Made by a program: the position numbers and the translations under genes. A DNA stretch of 26,029 nt from Gymnopilus junonius (taxonomy: Eukaryota; Basidiomycota; Agaricomycetes; Agaricales; Galerinaceae): contig JADNYJ010000439.1 in assembly GCA_015501075.1 (NCBI GenBank), forward strand, positions 1-26,029, given 5' to 3'. How positions within the stretch are numbered: position 1 is the stretch's first letter; each line of letters begins with the position of its first letter. Positions 10,299 through 19,190 of this stretch are shown in pieces. The notes beneath the pieces are model-generated. The model ran no database searches. It saw nothing but the letters and a program-made list of their open reading frames with translations, and was not told the origin of the DNA.

Positions 10299-12314
10299 CA
10301 CTTGACATTATCAAAACATGCAACTGCTATATCGCCGATAGTGACGGCAAGAAGCAACATGGCTCTATTGATCGTAGACGCAATTCTTACCCCTTCGAAA
10401 GAAGAAATCAATCATTCGGACATTCCGCGGACTTCTATGCGTATTCCAAGCTGAAGTAGTGGTTTGAAGCCCTAGTCCTCCTAGCACTCCTGAAAGACGT
10501 TTGCTGTCAAATTAGTAGGGCTTGAGGCAGGAAATCTCTCGGCTGAACAGAGTCGTAAATAGTCATTCCAAGGTAATCATTGCATGAATTGCTGTGCCTA
10601 ATGTATTGATTAATGTAGTAACGGCCAAAGCTTACCTATGTACTTGAGTGACTTTTGAAATGATAGTAATTTCGTTTGGATTAATCCATTCCGCATTATG
10701 TCTATGGCAATGATGGATTCTACTTGTAATGTGTACTTACTGTCCATGGCTGCTATTGGTATTGCAGTAGAAAGATTTTCAAAGGCCGCGGCTCTATGCG
10801 TGATGACATTACGAGTGCCTGGATGAGATAAAATTTCCTCTTTAAGCAGCTAAAAACGAATAGACGCGTCGAGAGCCGCTACACTCTTGTCGCAATTTGA
10901 CTACAGGAACAGAAGCGCTTGATATGCATATAATTCGGATTTCGGGGGCGAGAATCCTGTTAGGGGCTAAGTTTAGGTTCAGTCCCAGTCGCCGCTTCTT
11001 CATGGTGGCTCCAGCTATGAGACGCGCAAGCAGGCTGAAGGTGCTTTCCATCCATAGCATTACATGGCAAGCCCCAGTCTAACTTTGCCTTTCGGTTTTG
11101 GATTGAAATGAGAAGAAAGTTCACATGTCGCGAGCCTTCTGCTGATAATTTGATCTAGATGTAAGGTTCAACACATGGGTCTCAAACTGTTGAGAAAATG
11201 CAAGGCTAATTCGGTGAAAATATAAAAAACTCGAGGGGTCGGTCTTGTGAAGAGCCCGAAAGAAATGCAGAGAGAACTTGTGTGTGAAGGGGCATCAAAC
11301 CTAGAGTAAAACACGTTCACCACTAACTGTACGTCTCAGCATATGTCAAGATTCGTGTTCCAATTCAAATAGGCAAAATGAATGGGGGGAAAGCCCTACC
11401 ATGTGATACAACTGTTAAGCGCTCCACGGGGGCTTACCTGTGAATGATAGTCAGCCTTCCTTATAGAGCTCTTATTCGGCTGCTGCAATTCATTTAATAA
11501 ACGTGGAGGCTATATTATTGTTATCACAGCCGCATTCGTCCTATTCTAAAGATAGAGATATGGGAATTAGAGTATATCATCCTTGCTTACTTTCATGTCC
11601 TAAAGTCCAACTTAACCAAAGCTATTTCTATACTGCTACTCTAAATGTCGCTCCTGGGATAGAATTCTAGGTATCTCTGCTTCACCATAGCTCTAATGGC
11701 GATTAGGGGATTAATTGATAAGGACGTTTAAAGGGATCGATTGGATCTCATAGATTACCAATTGATATCGTCATACCAGTTCCCATCATATTCTCTTCCC
11801 CTGAAAACCTTCCTACTCCAAGCGCCAGGCTCGGTAGCTGATGTCTTCGGCCTTTAAATGGGCGCTTGATAATAGGTCATGCCATAAGTATGCTTAGTCA
11901 GAACTGCCGAACGACAGGAGAAAAGAGCAGCTGAACAAAAGACGTGGGATCGATATGTGAATGAAGGTTGATCGGTGCTATGCAGAAACACTAGGCCACA
12001 ACCTCGGGTTTCTGGCGCCTAAGATTATTTTCCCGCTTCAATTTTTTCTTTCCCAGAGAAGTCATTTAGGGAACAATAAAATACGCCATAACCTTCGATC
12101 TTCTTCAGCTTTACCCTCTAGTGCTACATCCACAAGAAGTGCCCAGAAAATCGTTACGCTCTCCAAGTCATTTCCAATCATATTTATGTCTCCTTCTGAC
12201 GTTCTTCAACTTTAGACAATAAGAGGTCCTCGAGATATCGCCATCATCGTTAGCTATGGCCGAGGAACCTAATCAACAGTTAGTTGTTCATTACCATATT
12301 AGTGTTTTCCATTG
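10299..12314. other. 2-kb gene-free region between the two caspase-like copies
   Basis: I see no coding region, RNA gene or transposon end that I can support. ORFs are under 90 codons and lack motifs. The start will hold the 3' UTR of the caspase-like gene. The rest is AT-rich and could be decayed sequence left from the duplication. Confidence 0.4.
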
Positions 12315-12827
12315 ATGCCATTCCTGCCTATCAAGACCAGCAACCACGTCAGTGTCTTCTCCTTACTATCTTTTTTTATAAGACTTTACAGTTAAATTTT
12401 CAGTTCAAATACGCATTTTTTTGCCCTTCTCATCGGGATTAACACCTATCCCTCATCCAATATTCCATCTCTTTGCGGTGCTGAAGCGGATGCCTCATGG
12501 TTCAGAGACTACCTCGTAAAGAACCTTAAAGTGCCCATCGACCAAGTCGAACTCATACTAGGGAAAAATGCTATCCGATCCACTATCATTAAGGCTTTCC
12601 GGAAGCTCAAAGACGACAAACGCATCCAGAAGGATGACGCCATCCTTATATATTATGCCGGACATGGAGGAGAGCTTGACCCTCCACAAGGCTGGGAAGC
12701 TGGGGGACATGGGAGCAAGATACAAATGATCATTCCTTATGACCATTCATCTACCGTTAATTGCATCCCTGACTATTCCATCGGAACCTTAATCCAAAAC
12801 ATTGCACGAGAGAAAGGGAACAATATA
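12315..12827 (+). pseudogene. second caspase-like copy, truncated: His motif kept, Cys exon absent
   Basis: The ATG at 12315 starts MPFLPIKTSN, then an intron (12348-12403), then an exon reading LLIGINTYPSS, GAEADASWF, YYAGHGGE, GWEAGGHGSK and MIIPYD up to GNNI. It ends at a GT (12828) exactly where the first copy has its intron after its own DNI. Conservation with the 7855-10298 gene covers the whole N-terminal half, so the two are tandem paralogues in the same orientation. After the junction nothing matches the expected DCCNS exon or the long C-terminal region; the next ORF (12893-13294) has only LLHDSSGR, a doubtful resemblance. A T7 run at 12416-12422 shifts the frame by +1 right at the start of the conserved region. 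It is either a pseudogene or a catalytically dead short homologue. Confidence 0.75.
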
Positions 12828-13381
12828 GTGAGTTTGAAGTATCATTTTTTTCGTCTATTTAAAACCTTCACTTGTTTTAGTGGGCCACCGCTTTGCGTGG
12901 CAGGACGATGCTTTTCCTGCTTCATGACAGCAGTGGTAGAGTATTGGGAGAGTGCTATGTAGTTACTCTGTATCAATTATACTATAGTAAGATGTTGATT
13001 ACAATAAAACAACACACACTTAGAGAAAATAACGATGAGCCTGTCAGAGCCTGCCAACCCATTTATGATGCCCGTTCTCCCGTTCCTCCCATCATCTTGC
13101 ACCCATGCTGGATCTCAACCTTGAACAAAAATGAGCCATCTCCCATCACAACATCCATCCGACTAGTTTATTACATGTCTAAAGCATCATATTTCAGCAT
13201 GCCGCCGTCGTGTTGCAGACTTGCTAAAACATCAGAAGAAGGGCTTGTCAGAGACAGGCAGATTGGTAGTGTTCAGAAAAAAGTTATATTGTAAAGCAGC
13301 AGATGGGCTGCTGTGGCCACGATCGTGGTTTAGTGTAGGAAGTGCGTGTAGGTTGTGAATAAGGCACGTCCTCGGCGTGCT
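12828..13381. other. region after the truncated caspase copy, no supported gene
   Basis: The stretch starts with an intron-like GT...TTTTAG (12828-12887). It contains an open frame (12893-13294) with no recognised domain, then a perfect 12-bp palindrome CCACGATCGTGG at 13317-13328. It should hold the promoter of the small membrane/coiled-coil gene. Confidence 0.35.
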
Positions 13382-14000
13382 ATGTATTTGACGCCCGTCG
13401 ACTTCCTAATCGGCGCGGCATCCACTGTTATTTCTTTCCACCTCATTATGCCGTATCTACTTACTCTCGTACTCGCCCTGCTGCTGTCGGCCTTTTCAGC
13501 GGTTGCCGACTACTTTGGTAAGGGCCTTGTTGTCGTTCATACAATTTGTCATGACATGCTACATAGCAAATCGAGGGCGCTTTATTCGAAGACTTTGGGC
13601 GACCAAAGGCATTTTTCAACAATTCTCGGGATTCCTTCGTGAGTATACGGTGTTTTTCGATTTTCTTCCAATGTTTGACGACAAACAGGATCGGGAAACG
13701 GAGGTAGCGGTGGGAGGGGCGGTGATATCGGATCCTACAACCACACCACGTACAACCATATTGTGATGAACGGGGTTGGCATTGGTAAGTCCGTTATCAT
13801 AGGCACACAATACCCTGTCTCATTGAACGATTTATCGTACTCGCACTTCTGATATAAATTGTTTCTTATCTGGGTCTGTAAAACATTTATAATTCAAAGA
13901 TGCAATCCACAATATATCAGTGCAAATGGCCACGATAGAAACACGCGTCAGAGAGCTCGAGAATCGTGTCAGGGAGCTTGAGAGTAATCAAAGATCTTGA
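13382..14000 (+). CDS. small membrane protein with glycine-rich linker and C-terminal coiled coil (unknown function)
   Basis: Four exons join in phase with canonical sites: 13382-13517, 13567-13638, 13689-13784 and 13900-14000 (TGA), for 134 aa. The N-terminus is very hydrophobic (residues ~8-40), enough for one or two membrane spans or a hairpin (FLIGAASTVISF; LLTLVLALLLSAFSA). A basic patch follows (RGRFIRRLW). A Gly/Ser/Arg linker (GNGGSGGRGGD) leads to an Asn/Tyr/His-rich stretch (SYNHTTYNHIVMNGVGI). A short coiled coil ends the protein (MATIETRVRELENRVRELE, heptads of V/L). I do not recognise the family. It could be a membrane-anchored oligomeric adaptor. Its position next to a caspase-like copy may matter, but a functional link is inference. 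An alternative two-intron model skipping exon 2 also stays in frame. Confidence 0.6.
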
Positions 14001-14360
14001 GAAGTAAATAGCAGTGATTCACTAAGAGAATTCGACTTTGCAGTTCAAAACATTTTCCGCTTAATAACTACATAACGGAGTTAGAGAACTTTACCGGAGT
14101 GCTTGAGTACCACATCAATTTCTTCGATAACCACGCATCAGCGGGTCGTTAAAAGCAAATAACCTTCTAGTTTATTACATTAGACACACCTATGGAACGA
14201 GGTCACCAGAAGCAAGTTTTGTCTTTCGTATAACCTGAATATCGAGATTGATGAAGGAATTTCGTTATATTGTGGGTGACCTTTCCAAAATAGGCAGTGT
14301 ACGGAACGGGATGGAAGTATTCCCTGTACCTCCCAGACGCTCATGCTATATTTACATGAC
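14001..14360. other. 3' flank between the small membrane gene and the Helitron end
   Basis: There is no ORF or motif that I can support. The region holds the 3' UTR of the upstream gene and the presumed insertion flank of the Helitron. Confidence 0.4.
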
Positions 14361-14377
14361 CTAGTTGATTTGTTTAT

Positions 14378-14403
14378 GTAATCAGGTCCGAAACCCCGAT
14401 TAC
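14378..14403 (-). repeat. 24-nt palindrome family, copy A (Helitron 3'-end hairpin)
   Basis: Element-sense arms are TAATCGGGG and ACCTGATTA around a 6-nt loop, extended by an outer G-C pair. It lies 13 nt before CTAG on the minus strand, the spacing expected for the hairpin just inside a Helitron 3' end. Confidence 0.7.
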
Positions 14404-14421
14404 TTAGCCATCGACCGCTAT

Positions 14422-14459
14422 GCTTATATAATCGGGTTTTCAGACACGATTACTTAAGC
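14422..14459 (+). repeat. 24-nt palindrome family, copy B
   Basis: Core arms are TAATCGGGT and ACACGATTA with loop TTTCAG. The stem is extended outward by GCTTA / TAAGC beyond a 2-nt internal loop. It sits 25 nt from copy A and 30 nt beyond the stop of the Helitron coding unit. Confidence 0.7.
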
Positions 14460-14488
14460 GAAATGTGTTACGCGATCGTGTTGATAAA

Positions 14489-15360
14489 TTAATCGGCGTC
14501 TGTGTAGTATACCTTATTTGACTGATATATGCAATACAGCAAATTTCGTTCTCCCTGGGCCTTCAACCATTTCAGATCTGACAATAAATCAACACGTCTC
14601 TCTTCCCTACAGACTGATCCTGTCTCAATGCCATCATGAAACCATACCACCCCTGACCTATCCAATAATCTGCAGGTAAAATGCCCTCCTCCAGAGTAAA
14701 TCAGGCCGCCTAGTCCCAGTTTCTCCGTTACGCCCGATTTGTTTGTGAGCTGAATTTCCAAACTAAGTGATGTCTGTCCGTTCGGGCTTATCTCTACCAC
14801 TATAACTTCTGGTACCTTTTCAACATCCACTTTTCTTTGCATCATTGAATCAACTCCTCGAATATTACAATCCATGCACCTCTTAGAAATTCCTCGGTCC
14901 AGTACAAGATTTACTGCTTGGGACACGCTGACCTCACCTTTGAGGCGCTCGATATGTATAATGGACATGTATGTTCCAAAAAACATTGTGGGATCCTTTT
15001 CTCGATGTCCGCACTGGGGACACGTCTCGTTGCACTCTCCGTGATTTTGTTCACCGAACACCGCTGTTACAAGGGGCTTATATCGCCATATTCCGCCCCC
15101 ATAGGGAAACTAATACTGTCAGCAGCATGCAAATCTTTTCTGACGGCATCGCGGGCCTGTTCGAGATTTATGGAACCGTTTTCAACCAACTCGAAGTTGT
15201 CGCACAGCTTTTTCATGTAGTTGCTATGTCGAGACAGACACAACTTCCATTGATCTGGACGCTGTCTCCAGGTATTGAATATCACTGTAAACAGCGCATC
15301 ATATGGGCAACTGTAATTTAAGCCATCCCACTTCAGCCCCCGCGGACGCCCGACTGTAGT
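14489..15360 (-). pseudogene. Helitron C-terminal papain-fold/USP-like cysteine peptidase domain
   Basis: This is the last ~290 codons of the Helitron polyprotein, split by a frameshift at a G run (15073-15076; C run on the coding strand). Before the shift: LKWDGLNYSCPYDALF (Cys codon 15307-15309) with a helical LFTVIFNTW. After it: paired CxxC (ETCPQCGH; CMDCN) as in a zinc-binding finger, then SGGGHFTC (His codon 14681-14683) and VWFHDGIETG (Asp near 14633), ending YYTDAD*. The Cys...CxxC...CxxC...His...Asp order is that of ubiquitin-specific protease/C98-like folds. A peptidase of this kind could trim the polyprotein or remove ubiquitin/SUMO from host factors; that role is inference. OTU-type peptidases are known from some Helitrons; this one does not look like OTU. 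Confidence 0.6.
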
Positions 15361-17336
15361 CGAGTTTGATTGTCTTACGCGCTTTGTTTTCTGAACACTT
15401 TCTGTATTGTCGGTGACTTGTTTCCGTTTAGATTTCTTTTTCTTGTCGAAATCGACGACTGTCGTGGCCCCCGACAAACTTTCCTGTTCGTTCCACAAAA
15501 CATTCTGTGATGGGGTATGTACTCTATTTTCCGATTTGTCCCATCTCAGATGTGGATGCCAGTCTTGCCCATCGCAGTTGTCTCCTTTCCATTCTTGATA
15601 TTTTTTAATCAAAGGGTTCCTTATAATTCCTGAGATTTGATTTGGCAGCTCATTCTCGTACCTGAGTCGCGTAATTTCATTGAGCATTTCTAACTCTCTG
15701 AATTCCTGACGCAGATAGCCGTTTTTTTTCCTGAGACCCTGAGTAATTTTTTCAGAGTCGAAGCCCTGCATGATAAGCGTACCGGCTGCAGTGGCGCTCC
15801 TCGACAAGGCTGTATAATATGACTGGAAAGTCTTGCAATGACCCAGGTCTACTATGTTGTATGGTCTAGTCTTTCCTTGACTAGCAAAGTCCGTCATGGC
15901 AAAGTTAGGAAGCACCTGTACTTGAGTTCGCTTGACCGACATGGTACCACCATCAGGCATATTACACTTAATTGATACAGTAGTTTTAGGTATAGGGACT
16001 ACATTACATGGCAAATCAGGGATATAAACGTCCTTTGGTGGTTTTGCAACTTTACAAACAGGGTATTGATATGTTGCCTTCCGTCGGCACTGGCCACGCT
16101 GTCCCATCCGCATACATGGCCTTCCTGACCTTTTGTTATACACAGTTCAGTTGCGTCATTATATCGAATCATAACTGGCATCCCAATGCACAAGGAAAGC
16201 TTGCCAGCTACATGTTCGCTGGAAGATGGGTCGGCCTTCCATAGTATGTCCTTTGTCCTATCTGACAAGGACCTAACTGGTTTTTTTGGTTTCAATTTTT
16301 TTCTTCTTCGGCGTTGGCCTGTCTCGTCGGCATCCGTCCCCAACATGTCGTCGGAGTAGAAATCGACCAAATCTTCTCCTACATCTTTCGCGAACCGATC
16401 ACAACTGACTTCATTTATTTCATCTTTCTGTATGTTCCAAGCAGTAATAATAGGGACATTTCGAAAGTTCTTATGCTTCAGCGGCGATTCACCGGTATAC
16501 GTGTGACAATTCTAGACCGTAAAAATTCTATGTCAGAGTCTGTGCAGGATGCATATCGCATATTCTCCAGAGCTGTTCGGAATTTTGCGTCGTCATCTGT
16601 CTGGCTTCGCTGTCTCATATTCTGCTTTAATATCACGACAGTCATGACCTGATGCCACAACAGCTTTCCAATCATTATCTCCTGATCTCTCGCAGACATA
16701 TCTGCCAGCCCTTGTACTGACACGTTGCTGTAGAGGGCTGGCTTTCCAACAGGGGGTAATTGTGCGAAGTCTCCTGCGAATATAACATTCATGCCCCCAA
16801 ATGGTTTGTCGTGCTCATTAGTTAACTCGCTAGCCGAGCGCTTATCGCGTATAACTCATTGCAACTGACCATTGAAACTTCGTCTAAAAATATATATTCA
16901 ACTCCGGCCAACTTGGCGCGAAGTTCGTTGATGGTGTTCGCATTCACTTTCAACACGGAGCCCTCTTTTCCATTTTCCATGCGAATTCCCAGCATTGAAT
17001 GATAGGTGGAACGCCTAAGAGAGCTGCCGCCGTGCCAGTTGGGGCAACGACGGTGAACCTGTGTGTTTCCTTTCTCCTGTTAAACATCTCGATAAGAGCT
17101 TTGATCACCTGTGACTTTCCGGTACCGCCCATGCCACCCAGCTTCATCTTGAGTTGATCGGGGGCCGCTGATGCAGCATGATTTGCAATGATTCGGAACG
17201 CACGCTCCTGCTCTTTGTTCAGCGAGAATTCGTCAATGATATCGTTTATTATCGTGTCACTCTCTTCTTTTTGTGCTTTGAAATCATGCCTCAAATAGTT
17301 GCCATCTATGATCTTGACTTGACCCCTGTCCATCAC
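15361..17336 (-). pseudogene. Helitron PIF1-type 5'-3' DNA helicase domain, in frameshifted pieces
   Basis: Helicase motifs appear in order on the minus strand across several frames. They are Walker A GGMGGTGKS (about 17110-17140), APTGTAAALLG, SMLGIRMENG (17.0 kb), Walker B IFLDEVSM (about 16.88 kb), GDFAQLPPVG (about 16.75 kb), LKQNMRQ, GMPVMIRYNDATELCITKGQEG (16.1-16.2 kb), and motif VI-like YTALSRSATA (about 15.8 kb). The frame breaks are near 17323-17326 (C run on plus), 17008-17013, 16822-16828, 16491-16495 and 16039-16046. Between pieces the translated motifs continue without loss, so the breaks are single-base changes in an otherwise complete domain. The helicase unwinds the donor strand during rolling-circle transposition. 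A basic linker (KKKKSKRKQ) leads to the C-terminal peptidase. Confidence 0.85.
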
Positions 17337-19190
17337 CTTCGGTATTTGTGTGTTCGCCGGCCTGATTTGGCTTACTCAAGCACGTAAGATTGCGCTGTCT
17401 TTCTTTGAGTATAGCATCTCGGCAATTCTTCACTACATTCTTCCAGGCGTTGGCCGAAAGCTTGGTAGTTGGAAGGTCCTTCGTCCTATCAATGTTTTCC
17501 TCTGACATGGCACATGGTTCAGCCCATCCAGAGGCTTGCAAAATTCTGTTTGCCTCTTCCTTTTGCCTCGCCTTCAACCTCGCCTGCGGTGATAGCGAAG
17601 AACACTGGTCTGGATTATCTCCTTCTACGTAGTCGTATTCACCGCCGTCCACATATGAGCTACCATTTTCATTGTCGGTCTCATCTGAATCATACTGAAA
17701 ATGACTGGGAATGCTGGCCTTTTTTATCGTCTTTTGAAACTGGGCATGGTAATCATCCCTTTCATCCAAGCATTCATATTTTAAGTTGAAATTAGCCATG
17801 TACTTTCTGTTGCGAGGGGTAAATTCATATGCAAGAAAAGCATCATCCCATGTCTCATTATCCTTCTTCAATGACAAGCCATCCCTCCACGGCCTGAACA
17901 GCGTCAACATTGTCATGCAATAATACTCTCTGTCGCCTTGATCGGATCGTGGAAGACCCCCGCCAATAAAATTAGGAACAATCGTTGCCAATCTGCTCGT
18001 GTCGCACATGACTTCGTGAGTCTTATGTAAAGGATGTTCGGTCAAAAATTTGTGATAAGTCGCACTGCAAGTGTCGTCCTCTGCGGCGTGCACCTCATCG
18101 GTTTCAAGTTTTTTAGACCGTTTGTTGCGTTGCCTCCGTTTTTTATTGGTCTGTATCCATTGAAATAAATTAAGGCTAGAATATGCATGAGGCCGATATT
18201 TGTAGTCATCGACATTGGATCTAACAATGTACGTTCCCTCCTCCCGACCAAGCACGACCTTTTCAGATAACTCATCCTCCACAATGTCTTTTACATCCTC
18301 GCGTTTTACATTTTCAGAACATGGCTCGCGTTCATTATCACCCAGGCTATTTTTGTCAACGACAGTGCCGCTATTTGTACTCGATGACGGGTCATTGGAC
18401 CAAGAGCGCCGTACTTCACCAACGTAGCTCTTCCACCAGAACGGTATAAATTCATGGCTCGTGTAATGATCAGGATTCCCAAGCAAATACATACAGGCCA
18501 TCGGACTGCCAATTTCAAGCTTCGACGTCAGTGCATTCACAATTTTGAGAATTAGCTTCCGGGCTGATTCAGCTGCCTTGATATCTTCTCCCAGCATCTC
18601 TGAATTTTTAGAGAAGACATCGTATGCAGAGGAAAAAACTTGGTATGTCTTAAGCATAGGTTTTGTAATATAGTCGCTGACATACTTGACTGTCGCCTTT
18701 AGGGAAGTACCTGACTGAAGGCTAGTAACATGCTATTACAGCGCAATAGGTACGTGAGGCATGCAGAAAACATGTTCATCATAGGCTCAAGTTTTTTCAT
18801 AAAAATATGCCCATCTGTGGTATCGACTTCTGTTTTGAGTCTAACCTCTCTAGGGAATCGTGCCATACAGACACCATCTCTATTCATACAACCTTTAGGA
18901 CCGTTGCGGGCAGCTTTTGCTATGGGCGTCTCTTTTTCAGGTGAATCACCAGAACCTTTTGACATGTCCGTGTCTTTCCCTTTAGATGACCTGCAAGTAT
19001 GGATGTTTGATCGGACCAATATATCGTCAACTATCCGCTCATATTCAGACCACCATCTAACAAAATCTAAACAGTCTTTACAATGTTCACTGGGATTGCT
19101 ATCGCCGTGAACCAACTTGCAGATTTTCTTAGGAGGAGGTGTAGGTAAGGTCTGCGTCGGATCTGCGTAAACCTCACTATCCTTTTTTTT
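17284..19190 (-). pseudogene. Helitron Rep C-terminal part with Y2 catalytic tyrosines
   Basis: This continues the Rep in two further frames. The first piece (19190 to about 18732) has Cys/His pairs (SEHCKDCLDF, NIHTCRS), CMARFPREV and TYLLRCN. The second (from 18731 to the stop at 17284) begins TSLQSGTS, then KYVSDYITKPM, where the tyrosines at 18682-18684 and 18670-18672 are the two catalytic residues of a Y2 Rep. The following 450 residues hold an acidic linker (DSDETDNENGSSY) before the helicase. The two breaks are a T9 run on plus at 19183-19191 (A9 in coding sense, one base too many) and a missing base at 18728-18733. The tyrosines nick the element ends and hold the 5' phosphate during strand transfer. 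Confidence 0.85.

Noticed and set aside
12893..13294. ORF with LLHDSSGR as a relic of the missing caspase Cys exon
   Set aside because: The alignment is too weak, no Cys is in the right place, and the rest shows no match to the paralogue.
13317..13328. 12-bp perfect palindrome CCACGATCGTGG
   Set aside because: It is a single copy and could be a dimeric factor site, but nothing else supports a specific call.
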